64,000 nucleotides of DNA from Campylobacter sputorum (GTDB taxonomy: Bacteria > Campylobacterota > Campylobacteria > Campylobacterales > Campylobacteraceae), in the NCBI RefSeq assembly GCF_002220775.1, contig NZ_CP019685.1, positions 992,001 through 1,056,000 of the forward strand, given 5' to 3'. Both the position numbers and the translations under genes were made by a program. Shown in pieces: positions 1 through 10,500 of this stretch (position 1 is its first letter; every line of letters starts with the position of its first letter). The notes under the pieces were generated by a model, which saw only the letters and a program-made list of their open reading frames with translations, searched no databases and was not told the origin of the DNA.

Positions 1-1151
1 TTGCCCTTATTTTTTATTTCTTTAAAAATATTAGCAATACCTTTAATATCTTGAGGATGAAGACCTACGCTTGGTTCATCAAATATATAAAGCACATCCG
101 ATAAAGAACTATTTAAATACTTAACCATCTTAATTCTTTAAGATTCGCCACCAGATAAAGTGCTTGTTGGTTGATTTAATTTTAAATAATCTAATCCCAC
201 AATAGACAAACTTCTCAATTTTGTTTTTAATTCATGAATGATAATGGATGCACTTTCATCATCAATACTATCCAAAAAATGATATAAGTCATTAACCATC
301 ATATCCGAGCAATCCGCTATAGATTTATCTCGTATTTTTGCACTCAAAACTTCTTCACTTAACCTAGCCCCGTGACATTTTGGACATACTAATGTTGTTA
401 AAACTCGTTCTAAATCTTTTTTGTATTTTGTGTTTTCTACATTGACAAAGGCATTCATAATTCTTGGAATTACTCCAAGATATTTTGCCGTTTTATGCCA
501 ATTCTTAGTTGGATTTTTAGGTTTGATTTCAGGTGAATATAAAAGTAAATCCAGTTCATTTTTCGTATAATCTATTATTTTCTTATCACTATCAAAAAAA
601 CCAGATTCCGTGTATCTTGTTAATCTCCAACCACCATTTTGAAATGTTGGAAACTCTATTGCACTATCATTTAATGACTTATTAAAGTCAATTAACTTTT
701 TGACATCTATAGACTTTACAATTCCTAATCCTTGACAGTTTTTGCACATCCCTTTAGAATTATTAAATGAATACTTCATAGAATAACCGATAAAAGGCTT
801 AGCAATCCTTGAATACAAAAGTCTCAAATCAGAATAAATTCCCGTAACTGTCCCTACTGTTGACCTTGAATTACCTTGCAATCTTTTTTGATTAATAACC
901 AAAGAGACAGGAAGATTAGAAATTGAATCAACTATAGGTTTTTTATATTTAGGCAATAAATTTTGAATATAAGTGGAATAAGTTTCGTTTAATAATCTTT
1001 GTGATTCACTTGCAATCGTATCAAATACAAAAGACGATTTTCCAGATCCAGAAATACCTGTAACTGCAATTATTTTATATTTTGGGACTTTTACTGAAAT
1101 ATGCTTGAGATTATTTGTGGCTGCATTTTTTATAACTATAAAATTATTCAT
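1..1151 (-). pseudogene. UvrA-like ABC ATPase (drug-resistance type), interrupted by a nonsense codon and cut by the window edge
   Basis: The gene starts at ATG 1151. It encodes a UvrA-family twin-ATPase with Walker A GISGSGKSS at about residues 32-40, a first zinc-finger-like CKNCQGLG near residue 136, a second CxxC (CPKCHGAR) near residue 258, and the ABC signature LSGGES at 332-337. The next codon is TAA (138-140) where the family has Gln. After it the same frame stays open to base 1 and encodes QRI-like residues, then the Walker B-like block LYIFDEPSVGLHP. One CAA-to-TAA change therefore explains the break. Short UvrA relatives beside a MarR regulator are known in antibiotic-resistance contexts, as opposed to the housekeeping UvrA of excision repair. 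The start overlaps the marR end by 8 bp, so the two form one transcription unit. A sequencing error cannot be excluded. Confidence 0.8.
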
Positions 1152-1572
1152 CTGTTTTTATCCTAGCCATACGCAATTTGCCTGATAGTTTATTTGATAA
1201 ATAAGCAAACGCTTCTTGCTCTTCTTTAGAAAAAATTTTTAATGCTGTTTGATGAAGTGCAGTATGTTTAGCCGAAATATCATCTAGTAAACTTTTACCC
1301 TCTTTAGTAATATAAGTATATAATTCTCTTCCATCAAATTTATTTGGAAGTTGTTGTATATATCCTTTAACTTTCAATCCTTTTAATGCTTTTGAAATTT
1401 TAGTTCGCGATATTCCAAGTAAAATACTTAAATTTGATGGTAAAATTTTACCATTGTTTTTTAATTGATATAAAATATCATATTGCAACCAAGTAATTTG
1501 TCTAGGATTTACTAAATTTCTTTCAGCAACCATTTCACATTGCAAATCTATAAGAGATTTTTTTAAATCCAT
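1144..1572 (-). CDS. MarR-family transcriptional regulator
   Basis: This 142-residue protein has the size and layout of MarR repressors: an N-terminal dimerisation helix, a winged helix-turn-helix at about residues 40-95 (helices around NLSILLGISRTKISKALKGL, wing with a D-G-R-E turn near residue 83), and C-terminal dimerisation helices. MarR proteins repress their own operon until a phenolic or antibiotic-like ligand binds. A Shine-Dalgarno-like AGGGG lies about 9 bases before ATG 1572. The gene leads a two-gene unit with the UvrA-like ATPase and has a strong palindrome just upstream, so autoregulation of a resistance operon is the simplest reading. The ligand is unknown. Confidence 0.85.
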   Translation of the reverse strand: MDLKKSLIDLQCEMVAERNLVNPRQITWLQYDILYQLKNNGKILPSNLSILLGISRTKISKALKGLKVKGYIQQLPNKFDGRELYTYITKEGKSLLDDISAKHTALHQTALKIFSKEEQEAFAYLSNKLSGKLRMARIKTDE

Positions 1573-1586
1573 ATGTTAACCCCTAA

Positions 1587-1612
1587 ATATAATTTCTATA
1601 TGGAAATTATAT
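1587..1612. promoter_or_regulatory. Inverted repeat, candidate MarR operator
   Basis: Perfect 10-bp arms ATATAATTTC (1587-1596) and GAAATTATAT (1603-1612) are separated by six bases. The site ends 15 bp before the marR start codon, so it should overlap the promoter. Its size and symmetry fit a dimeric winged-helix repressor. Binding by this MarR is inferred. Confidence 0.6.
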
Positions 1613-1932
1613 CAAAATAAAAATCATTTTAGAATCTTTGCAAGTTTAAAATAATCTTATTTAACGTTATAATTTATTATTAAAAATTTTTGCTATATAC
1701 ATTTATTAGATATTGCAAAGTAGTATTTATTAATATACATCAAACCAAAAAAGAGTAAATTTTATGAATTTTTAACTAATTCTCTAATCTTTTGCTTCTT
1801 AGCTTTAATTCTAAAAAATACAATTATTTAAAAATATCAATCAAAATTTACTCAATAATCAATCAAATCATTCTTTTTTTAATTTTTATAGCAAACACAA
1901 CACTCTCTTATAAGGCCCTAAAGTCTATTTTA
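1613..1932. other. AT-rich intergenic stretch without a recognisable gene
   Basis: Between the marR operator and the end of guaA lie about 320 bases with stops in all frames. The only coding-like trace is a short minus-strand run at roughly 1750-1810, about 17 lysine-rich codons ending in a stop, too short to assign. I see no RNA gene and no clear terminator for guaA. Confidence 0.6.
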
Positions 1933-3468
1933 CTACTCCCACTCAATTGTTGCAGGTGGTTTGCTTGAAATATCATATACTACGCGGTTAATTCCATCAA
2001 CTTCATTTATAATTCTACGACTTATATTTTCTAATAAATCATAAGGTAGCCTTGAAAAACTTGCAGTCATACCATCACTTGCATCAACAACTCTAATGCA
2101 AACTGCATTTTCATAAGTTCTATTATCGCCCATAACTCCAACTGAATTTACATTTAAAAGCACACAAAATGCTTGCCAAGTTTTATTATACCAACCACTT
2201 GATTTAAGTTCATCTCGCAAGATTACATCTGCTTTTCTTAGAAGCTCCAACCTATCTTTTGTAACATCACCCATTATGCGTATTGCAAGACCAGGACCTG
2301 GGAAAGGATGGCGATAAACTAAATCTGGGCTTAAGCCAAGCTCTATTCCAAGTTTTCTAACTTCATCTTTAAAAATCTCTCTTAATGGCTCAATTAACTC
2401 AAAGTTCATATCCTTTGGAAGACCGCCAACATTATGATGAGATTTTATAGTTTTACTAGATCCAACTACACTACTTTCAATGATATCCGTATAAAGCGTG
2501 CCTTGAGCGAGATATTTTACATTTTCATGTTTTTTTGCTTCTTTATCAAAAACTTCTATAAAAGTATTACCTATTATCTTTCTTTTTTGCTCTGGATCGC
2601 TCACACCTTCTAATCTTTCTAAAAACAACTTACTTGCGTCTATACTTATAAGATCAACGCCCAATTTTAGTTTAAATGTGGCCTCTACTTGCTTTGCTTC
2701 ATCTGTTCTTAAAAGTCCATTATCAACAAAAACAACAATCAAATTTTGAGGCACAGCATGAGCAAGAAGTGCAGCAACTACGGAACTATCAACTCCACCA
2801 CTAACAGCACATAAAACTTTATCATTTCCAATTTTTGCTTTTATTGCTTCACACTGAGTTTTAGCAAAACTTCCCATATTCCAAGTGCTTTCGCATCCAC
2901 AAATGTATTTTGCAAAATTCTTTAAAATTTTATCACCAAACTGCGAATGTGCTACTTCTGGGTGAAATTGCAGAGCATAAATTCTCTCTTTTTCATTTCC
3001 AAATGCACAAAATGGAGAATTATCGCTAGTCGCTATAGTTTCAAATCCATCTGGTAAATTTTCAACCTTATCAGAATGACTCATCCATACTATTTGCCCA
3101 TCATCTGTTTGCTTAAATAAATCATGATCTTGTTTAAATTTTAAATTTGCCTTACCATACTCTTTATGTGACGCAGCAACCACACTTGCACCAAATTTAT
3201 GAGCGATAAGTTGCATTCCATAACAAATTCCTAAAATTGGCAAACCCAAAGAAAATACCTCATCATCACAAAAATAAGCATCACTAGCATAAACACTAGC
3301 CGGTCCTCCGCTTAAAATAATACCTTTTGGTGACTTTGCTTTTATATCACTAATACTTGCATTAAATGGCAAAAGTTCTGCATATACACCATTTTCACGC
3401 AATCTTCTGGCAATGAGCTGAGTATATTGCGAACCAAAGTCTAAGACTATAATATCTGCTGTTTTCAT
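1933..3468 (-). CDS. guaA: GMP synthase (glutamine-hydrolysing)
   Basis: The protein converts XMP, ATP and glutamine to GMP in cytosolic purine synthesis. At 511 residues it is full length. The N-terminal class I glutamine amidotransferase has the nucleophile Cys in LGICYGMQL (about residue 82) and the His/Glu of ALQFHPEV (about residue 170). The ATP-pyrophosphatase domain has the P-loop SGGVDSSV near residue 224. The C-terminal dimerisation domain ends in the family-typical [14 protein letters not shown] precedes ATG 3468. A small lipoprotein gene lies just upstream on the same strand, and uvrC lies beyond it on the other strand; I recall guaA and uvrC as neighbours in C. jejuni too. Confidence 0.98.
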   Translation of the reverse strand: MKTADIIVLDFGSQYTQLIARRLRENGVYAELLPFNASISDIKAKSPKGIILSGGPASVYASDAYFCDDEVFSLGLPILGICYGMQLIAHKFGASVVAASHKEYGKANLKFKQDHDLFKQTDDGQIVWMSHSDKVENLPDGFETIATSDNSPFCAFGNEKERIYALQFHPEVAHSQFGDKILKNFAKYICGCESTWNMGSFAKTQCEAIKAKIGNDKVLCAVSGGVDSSVVAALLAHAVPQNLIVVFVDNGLLRTDEAKQVEATFKLKLGVDLISIDASKLFLERLEGVSDPEQKRKIIGNTFIEVFDKEAKKHENVKYLAQGTLYTDIIESSVVGSSKTIKSHHNVGGLPKDMNFELIEPLREIFKDEVRKLGIELGLSPDLVYRHPFPGPGLAIRIMGDVTKDRLELLRKADVILRDELKSSGWYNKTWQAFCVLLNVNSVGVMGDNRTYENAVCIRVVDASDGMTASFSRLPYDLLENISRRIINEVDGINRVVYDISSKPPATIEWE

Positions 3469-3543
3469 AAAAATTCCTATTTGTTTAATCTAAATTTAAT
3501 CAAGCACAATTGTATCAAATTTAAACTTATTTATCTTTATATT

Positions 3544-3717
3544 TTATTTTGTTATCGTATCGTGATTTGATATAAAGTTTTCATTAGTTTTATTTACATC
3601 ACTGTCAGAATCTGCAGAATAAAAAGGTGGTGCTTTATAACCGCAAGCTGCAAATAAAATTAATAAAAAAAATGATAAAATAACCTTATGAAAAGCGTTA
3701 AAGAAATTATTACTCAT
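3544..3717 (-). CDS. Small lipoprotein, LptM/YifL-like
   Basis: This 57-residue reading frame starts at ATG 3717 and has AAGGAG 10 bases upstream. After a short polar stretch comes a hydrophobic segment (ILSFFLLILFAA), a lipobox-type Cys at residue 28 and the tail CGYKAPPFY. The C-G-x-K-x-P pattern directly after the lipidated Cys is the hallmark of the tiny LptM/YifL family; E. coli LptM assists assembly of the LPS translocon LptDE. The rest is polar (SADSDSDVNKT). It lies 75 bp before guaA on the same strand. Its 5' end overlaps the divergent DUF721-like gene, and the two possible ATGs sit back to back in CATATG (3715-3720). Exact function here is inferred. Confidence 0.72.
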   Translation of the reverse strand: MSNNFFNAFHKVILSFFLLILFAACGYKAPPFYSADSDSDVNKTNENFISNHDTITK

Positions 3718-4134
3718 ATGTCAAACACTCCTTCTTACAACAAATTAAAAAAATTCAAAGAAGCAAAAGAGTTTATATCTCTTCTTGGAAAATCCAAAAA
3801 TAGCATTATAAACAACACATTTTGCAAAGATGAAATTATGTATATAGTTGTTTTACATCCTGCATTTAAGCAAGAATTAAATAGTGATAGTAGTATAAAT
3901 CAAATAAAAAACTTATTAAAAAAATACTGCGAAATAAACAAAAACAGCACTTTAGTAAATATTAAAAATATAGAAATCATCATAAAAAAACCAAAAAAAG
4001 AAGAAAAAATCATAAAAATAAAAAAAGATTACTCACATTTATCTTGTGGTGAATTTGAAAATTTAGCCACATCACAAGAACTACACAAAATTTATGAAAA
4101 CATTAAAGAAGAGCTAAAAAATGCTAATCGATGA
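3688..4134 (+). CDS. DUF721/DciA-like small protein upstream of uvrC
   Basis: A 148-residue basic protein with an N-terminal helical segment, a short beta-rich middle (a run ending in IMYIVVLHPAFKQEL) and a lysine-rich linker. This layout resembles the DUF721 family, which includes the DciA helicase loader; I place it there on pattern only. It overlaps uvrC by 14 bp, so the two are translated together; a small gene at this place is also found in C. jejuni. The start is uncertain. ATG 3688 would overlap the divergent lipoprotein gene by 30 bp, while ATG 3718 would abut it. Neither has a strong ribosome site. Confidence 0.6.
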   Translation: MKSVKEIITHMSNTPSYNKLKKFKEAKEFISLLGKSKNSIINNTFCKDEIMYIVVLHPAFKQELNSDSSINQIKNLLKKYCEINKNSTLVNIKNIEIIIKKPKKEEKIIKIKKDYSHLSCGEFENLATSQELHKIYENIKEELKNANR

Positions 4135-5920
4135 TATCTTATCCCTTCCTAAAAATCCGGGTGTTTATGAGTATTTTGATAAAGATGGGAAACTTCTTTA
4201 TGTGGGTAAAGCAAAAAATTTAAAAAATAGAGTAAGAAGTTATTTTAGTTTTAGCCCTATTCTATCGCCAAATCCACGCCTTAGCACGCGTATAGCCCGC
4301 ATGATAAGCCAAAGTGTGCATTTAGAATACATCATAACAGATTCTGAAAGCGACGCACTGATATTAGAAAACTCGTTTATAAAACAACTTAAGCCAAAAT
4401 ACAACATTTTACTAAGAGATGATAAAACATATCCTTATATTTACATAGATTTAAGCTTGGATTTTCCGCGTTTTGAAATAACAAGAAAAGTTATAAAAGG
4501 TAAAAATATAAAATATTTTGGTCCATATTTTAAAGGTAGCAAAGAAATTTTAAATGCTTTATATCTTAAATTTCCACTTGTTCAAAAAAAATCGTGCATA
4601 AAAGGTAAAAAAGCTTGTCTTTTTTATCAAATAAAGCGTTGCCATGCACCTTGTGAAAATAAAATTTCGCAAGAACAATACTCCAAAATAGTAGATGATG
4701 CTATAAAAGATATGCAAAATACAGCGTCTCTTGTGCCGTTTTTACAAAATTTAATGATAAATTATGCAAATAACGAAAACTACGAAGAAGCAGCTATAAT
4801 GCGCGATCAAATCGAAACTATAAAAGATATGCAAATAAAAGTAGAAGTTGATTTGGCTAAATTAGAAGACTTCGATGTAATTGCCATAAAAGCTGATAAA
4901 AATATAGTTTGCTCTGTAATATTTAATATAAGAAATGGCAAAATAAGCAACTCAAGACATATTATTTCAATGGTTGAAAATGCAAGTATTAATGAGATAA
5001 ATGAGCTTTATAAACAAATTATAATAGAAGCTTATCCTAAAGAAAGCCCTATAAACTCTACTAAAATTTACACATATGAGAATTTTGAAGATAAAGAGTT
5101 AGTATCTGAAATTTTAAGCAAAAGACATATGGTTAAATTTAAGATCCAAACTCCAAAAATAGGTGAAAAAAGAAAAATTTGTGACATTGCGTATAAAAAC
5201 TGCGATTTACAAATTCAAAAACATTTGAAAAATAGTAATTATAAGCTTTTAAACGACATAAAACAAACTTTTGATTTAAACAATACTCCTTTTAGGATAG
5301 AAATTTTTGATAACTCACATATGCAAGGTGTTGCAAATGTTGGTTCAATGGTAAGTTTTGAATTAGATCATTTTCTAAAAGACGCTTATCGACACGCACA
5401 TTTGCAAAGCAAAAATGATTATGATCAAATGAATGAGTTTTTAACACTAAGAGCTAAAAGATTTGACAAACTAAACCCGCCAGATCTATGGATAATAGAT
5501 GGCGGACAAGCCTTGCTTGATTTAGCTAGTTTGATAATCCAAAGTAGCGGTGCAAATGTAGATGTGATTGCCATTTCAAAAGAAAAAATAGACGCTAAAG
5601 CTTACCGCGCAAAAGGAAATGCAAAAGACAAAATTTACACAAAAAACGGAGTTTTTAAATTTGAAACAAATAATAAAATTTTGCAATTCATTCAAAAACT
5701 ACGCGATGAGGCTCATAGGTTTGCCATTTCATTTCATCAAAAAACAAAAAGAAAAATGGATTTAAATAGTTCAAAGATGAAAAATCTTGGAATAAGCGAT
5801 GGAAGTATCAAAAAACTTTTAAACTATTATGGCTCATTTGATAAAATATATGAAGCTAATTTTGAAGATATAAAATCCCTTACAAATATTAAAGTAGCTA
5901 ATAAAATTAAAAATATATAA
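4121..5920 (+). CDS. uvrC: Excinuclease ABC subunit C
   Basis: UvrC makes the dual incisions in nucleotide excision repair once UvrB is loaded on the lesion. At 599 residues it is full length. It has the GIY-YIG nuclease at the N-terminus (PGVYEYFDKDG, then LYVGKAKNLKNRV), a cysteine-containing segment around residues 160-178, a UvrB-interacting UVR motif at about 215-240 (YEEAAIMRDQIETIKDM), the RNase H-like incision domain (FDNSHMQG, WIIDGGQ) and a C-terminal helix-hairpin-helix region (NLGISDGSIKKLLNYYGS). The last hairpin is short, as in other epsilonproteobacteria. Confidence 0.97.
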   Translation: MLIDDILSLPKNPGVYEYFDKDGKLLYVGKAKNLKNRVRSYFSFSPILSPNPRLSTRIARMISQSVHLEYIITDSESDALILENSFIKQLKPKYNILLRDDKTYPYIYIDLSLDFPRFEITRKVIKGKNIKYFGPYFKGSKEILNALYLKFPLVQKKSCIKGKKACLFYQIKRCHAPCENKISQEQYSKIVDDAIKDMQNTASLVPFLQNLMINYANNENYEEAAIMRDQIETIKDMQIKVEVDLAKLEDFDVIAIKADKNIVCSVIFNIRNGKISNSRHIISMVENASINEINELYKQIIIEAYPKESPINSTKIYTYENFEDKELVSEILSKRHMVKFKIQTPKIGEKRKICDIAYKNCDLQIQKHLKNSNYKLLNDIKQTFDLNNTPFRIEIFDNSHMQGVANVGSMVSFELDHFLKDAYRHAHLQSKNDYDQMNEFLTLRAKRFDKLNPPDLWIIDGGQALLDLASLIIQSSGANVDVIAISKEKIDAKAYRAKGNAKDKIYTKNGVFKFETNNKILQFIQKLRDEAHRFAISFHQKTKRKMDLNSSKMKNLGISDGSIKKLLNYYGSFDKIYEANFEDIKSLTNIKVANKIKNI

Positions 5921-5941
5921 TATTAATATATTTAAAAGTAT

Positions 5942-5950
5942 TGCTATAAT
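5942..5950 (+). promoter_or_regulatory. Extended -10 promoter for tcyP-like gene
   Basis: TGCTATAAT is a perfect extended -10 (TGnTATAAT) 85 bp before the transporter start. A second TATAAT lies at 5964-5969. Campylobacter vegetative promoters typically have an extended -10 and no conserved -35, which fits. Confidence 0.5.
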
Positions 5951-6035
5951 ATCAAAAATATTGTATAATAACTTTTTTAAAATATTTAATATATTATTAT
6001 TATATATTTTAAATTTCAAATTTAAAAGGACTTTT

Positions 6036-7430
6036 ATGTATAGTTTTTTTGTTAATTTTTTTAACATATCTAGCATTTACACACTACTTGGGCTTTTTGC
6101 TTTAGCATTGATATTTTATCTGTTAAAAGTGTTGAAAAATGTAGGGGTAAGTAACGGTAAGATTATGGCTCTATCTTTAATTTTTGGCATTTTACTTGGA
6201 TATTTATGCTTATATTTAGCAAATTTTCCACATCAAAATATATTATCATTAAAAGATTCCACTAATCTAAGACCTCTTTATGAAATTTATGTGTGGTTTA
6301 AATTTATAATAGTTATGTTTATAAGCTTTTTAAAGCTCTTAATCATTCCTATAATATTTTTTGGCATTATAAGAGTTATTATAAATTTAGATCAAAATGT
6401 AAAATTTAAAAATATTTTTGGTATATCTTTTTCTTATCTAATGATAACAACAGCCATTGCTTCGCTCATAGGAATAACTTTGGCTATTGTTATGCAAGTA
6501 GGCTCTGGAACTATAAATCAAACTACTACAAAAATTATAAAAGAAGTTAAGCCTATAAATGAAGTTATACTGGACTTTATACCAAACAATATAATTTCAG
6601 CTATGGCAAATACAAATGTTCTTGGCGTGGTTATATTTTCTTTGTTTATCGCATTTGGTGCAAATATGATAGCAAAAAATGAAGATATAAAAAATTTCGA
6701 AATACTTAGAAATTTGATAGATTTTATTTATAAAATCATTATGCAAATAACCAAAAAAGTCATATCGTTTTTACCTTATGTAGTTGTTGTAATGATAGCA
6801 AATACATTTTTAGAAAATGGGTTTGATGCGATTATTTCTGCACTTGATTATATTGTTTTATGCTATGTAGCAGCTATTTTAACACTTAGTATGCACGCTA
6901 TTGTTCTTTTAATAAATGGCTTAAACCCTATAAAATATTTTCAAAAAGCCTTACCAACGCTAATAATGGCTTTCACATCAAGAAGTTCATCTGGAACACT
7001 TCCAATGACCATATCAACACTTACGAATAAATTTGGCGTAAGTTCAAGCAATGCATCTTTTGTAGCAAGTATCTCAACAACGATTGGAATGAATGGATGT
7101 GCTGGTTTTTATACTGGAAGTGCTGCTGTGTTTTTGCTAAACGCACTTGGAGTAAGTATAACTTTTGAATACATTGCCATGATAGTTATATTAAGCGTAA
7201 TAGCTTCATTTGGTATAGCAGGAATTCCAGGAATTGCCATAATGGCACTATCTGTTGTTATAACAGGTCTTGGTTTAGAAAACAATTTCGCACTTCTTGC
7301 AACTATTTTAGCAATTGATCCAATCATTGATATGGCAAGAACAGCCACAAATGTATCTGGCGGAATGACTGCTAGTATAGCAACAGACAAAGTACTAAAA
7401 ACATTAAGCAAGGATGTTTATAATTCATAA
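6036..7430 (+). CDS. Dicarboxylate/amino acid:cation symporter, TcyP-like L-cystine transporter
   Basis: An inner-membrane symporter of the DAACS family, 464 residues with about eight to nine hydrophobic helices. The family re-entrant-loop signature is clear: the serine-rich stretch SRSSSGTLPMT at about 328-338, followed by ISTTIGMNGCAGFYTG, and late helix residues IDMARTATNV. Length and the N-terminal pattern (two helices, then an extracellular loop before LRPLYEIYVWFKFI) resemble the TcyP/YhjU cystine carriers more than GltP glutamate carriers. I chose ATG 6036 because AAAAGGA lies 6 bases before it; an upstream in-frame start at 5961 has none. Substrate assignment is by resemblance only. 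Confidence 0.82.
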   Translation: MYSFFVNFFNISSIYTLLGLFALALIFYLLKVLKNVGVSNGKIMALSLIFGILLGYLCLYLANFPHQNILSLKDSTNLRPLYEIYVWFKFIIVMFISFLKLLIIPIIFFGIIRVIINLDQNVKFKNIFGISFSYLMITTAIASLIGITLAIVMQVGSGTINQTTTKIIKEVKPINEVILDFIPNNIISAMANTNVLGVVIFSLFIAFGANMIAKNEDIKNFEILRNLIDFIYKIIMQITKKVISFLPYVVVVMIANTFLENGFDAIISALDYIVLCYVAAILTLSMHAIVLLINGLNPIKYFQKALPTLIMAFTSRSSSGTLPMTISTLTNKFGVSSSNASFVASISTTIGMNGCAGFYTGSAAVFLLNALGVSITFEYIAMIVILSVIASFGIAGIPGIAIMALSVVITGLGLENNFALLATILAIDPIIDMARTATNVSGGMTASIATDKVLKTLSKDVYNS

Positions 7431-7437
7431 AAATACA

Positions 7438-7465
7438 TTTATCAGGTAAATATTTACCTGATAAA
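7438..7465. terminator. 28-bp perfect palindrome, probable terminator
   Basis: The arms TTTATCAGGTAAAT and ATTTACCTGATAAA are perfect and touch without a spacer. It starts 8 bp after the transporter stop. The bases after it (ATTAAAAAGAGTTTTTG) are not a classic U-run, so a DNA-binding site is possible too. Confidence 0.5.
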
Positions 7466-7492
7466 TTAAAAAGAGTTTTTGATAATTTTTGG

Positions 7493-7498
7493 TAGAAT
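7493..7498 (+). promoter_or_regulatory. -10 box for the hybrid kinase gene
   Basis: TTGGTAGAAT contains a near-consensus -10 (TAGAAT) with an upstream TGG. It lies 39 bp before the kinase start and after the palindrome, so the kinase probably has its own promoter. Confidence 0.4.
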
Positions 7499-7536
7499 AT
7501 GCTTTAATATAAATTTAAAGGATAAATTTATTTAGC

Positions 7537-10500
7537 ATGAAAAATACATTTAAAATTGTAACTAGCATACCATTACTTGCTTTAATAATTATTTTTTTAT
7601 ATTTCATATACAATACATATGAAAAACTTGAACAAAACAATGAAATGAAAACAACTCTAAAAGAGTACTCTATATTAAAACAATTAAAAACAGCCATAGA
7701 AAAAGAAGCTCAAATTGGCGTCTTAACCCTAGATAAAACAAATAGCTTTAATGTAGAAATTTTTACAAATCAAATACAAAAAACAAATAGGTTTATACAA
7801 TACGCTTATGGAGAAAATTTAAGCGAAAATATAAATATATTTTTAACAAAAACGAGCAAAATAAGACAAAATCCAAAACTAGATAATTTTGAGCATTTAT
7901 ACGCACCTTATCTAGAAATATACAGATATTTAAACAAAGTAATTTTAGAAAAGCTTACAACTCTTTTAAACTATAATGCTCCACTAGATATAAATTTATT
8001 TATAAATTACATTATATTTTCTCAAGATATTATTACCACGACAAACCTGCAAAGAGACTATATAAATAGCATTTTGATTACAAACACACCAATATCAAAA
8101 AATCAAAAACAATTTTGGCTAGAAATAGCTTATGCAAATACAAATGTAAATCCATTTATACTAATGTCAACTAATTCAAAAGCACAAATGCTAAATATAG
8201 ATCCAAATGATGAACTAAATGATTTGTTTCAAATATGTTCTGAATTAAAACTAAATATATTATTTGAATCTCAAAATGGAATATTTAACACGCCATATAG
8301 AAAATGGACTGAAAAAACTGACGATAAATTATCTATATTATATCAATATAACGACATAGCTTATCAAAATATATCAACAAAATTTCAACAATACGAAGAA
8401 TTTCTTAAAAATGACATTAAAATTTATATTCTTATACTCATGCTATGCGGTGTATTTTTTATAGAACTGATAATCAATCTTAACAGACGAAATCAAATTG
8501 TAAAATATTTCAGATATACGCTTGATACACTAAAACAAAAAGGCTACTTGGATGAAAAAATACATTTTAAATTTAATTCTAAGAAAAACATACAAGATGC
8601 GTTTTTAAACATAGATAAATCCATAAAAAATATGGCTTACTCTATAAGCTCTCTTAAAAAAGCAAATCAAATAAAAACAGATCTTCTAGTAAATATCGCT
8701 CATGAGATACAAGCTCCATTACAAGGCATAATTAGCTATATTGATTTGATGGAAAAAAGATATAAAAATGTCATAACCAAAAACATAAAAGAAAATGCAA
8801 AAAATATTTTTCAAATAGCAAAAAATATAAAAGAGACCAAAAATATAGAAAACAATCAAGTTTTACTTCAAAATATAGATTTTCTACCAATAAAAGAATT
8901 TGAAAACACTGCACAAATTTTTGTGCTTTTAGCCTCAGATAAAAATATCGAATTTTATGTTTTCATAGACCCAAAACTTTCAAGCTACATAAATGGCGAT
9001 TTAGTAAAAATAAAAGAAATTTTGATAAACCTACTAGATAATGCCATTAAATTTACACACGATGGCGGGAAAGTAATCTTACGCGTAATAAAAATGGATT
9101 ATAATGTTAAAAACGAAGTTAAAATAAAATTTAGCGTTGAAGACAATGGAGAAAATATAAATATAGAAAAAATTGATCAAATTTTTATAGAAACCTCAAT
9201 AAACAAAGAGGAATATGAAAAAAAATATTTAAATTTAGGACTTGGTATATCTAAAAAATTAGCCAATTTACTAGGCGGGGAGCTTATATTTAAAAATAAC
9301 TCAAAAACTGGAAATACATTTGATTTTATCATAAATTTAAAAGATACCAATATAAATGTACCGTTAAATCAATATAGCTTAAAAATAGCAGTTATAGAAT
9401 CAAAAAGTGAAGAATTTAATAAAATTTTAGAAATTTATTTACGCAGTCTTGGAGTTGATTGCGAGTTTTTCTCTAATGTAGAAAAACTCAAGCCACAATA
9501 TTTTGATTTTGATATTATCTTTATTCGTTTTGATGATTATATGGAATTAAAAATAAAATTTAATAAACCTATAATCATTAGTGCAAATTACTATATTTTA
9601 AACTCTATAAAAGAAGAAGATATGAATCAAAATATTTTCTACATAGATGAACCTATAAAATTAACTTATATAGATAAAACATTACAAAACATAATGTCCG
9701 TTAAAAAATCAAATCCAAACTACATTATAAGCAATAAAATAGAAAAAATAGATGATAAATTTAACGCAAAAGCTTTAGTTTTGACAACTGATGTTACTAT
9801 GCAAAAACTTATAAAATATATGTTATCTTATTTGTATATACAAACTACCATAGTTACATCCATAAAAGAACTTATTTCTGAATATACTCAACTATCTTAT
9901 GAAGTAATTTTTATACAACTAGATCCTACTATGCAAATAGATGAACATGGCATAAAAAGTATCATAGAATTTGAAAAAGAAAATGCTATAAATCACTCTC
10001 CAATCATAGCAATTACAGATAATATCATAAAAAGAAATGATGAAAGCATTTATGGCAATGGCTTTGATGATTTAATATCTCAACCATTAAAAATCAACAC
10101 TCTTTCAAGATTATTAAACAAACTCATACCGCAACATAAAATCATACCAAATATGCAGTTAAGACAAAATATTGCCACTCATTATACAAAAAGCACTAAT
10201 GTAAATAAAAAAGATATTTTGATAGTTAAAAAATCTATTCTTGATAATAATTTGATGAAAAATAAATTCCAAGAATTTTTTGAAAATATAGATGTCGCTA
10301 CAAGTTTAGATACATTTAAAAAATTGATAAAAGAAATTTCTTATGATGTATTAATCATAGATATAAATTTACCAAAATTAAATTTAGACGATATAGAAAA
10401 ATTACTATTAAATCCAGACGAAAACGCAAATACTCGCATAAAAACGGTATTGATGATAGATAATAAAAAAAGCATTTTAGAAAAACATAAAAACTACTTT

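Noticed and set aside
138-1151. Treating the UvrA-like frame as a complete short protein
   Set aside because: It ends inside the ABC signature and the same frame encodes the conserved Walker B block downstream of the stop.
5834-6076. Minus-strand 80-codon frame between uvrC and the transporter
   Set aside because: Ile/Asn/Lys/Leu-only composition expected of AT-rich noncoding DNA; it runs across the tcyP promoter.
7109-7411. Antisense frame of about 100 codons within the transporter gene
   Set aside because: It is a shadow of the strongly coding plus strand; no ribosome site, no recognisable protein features.
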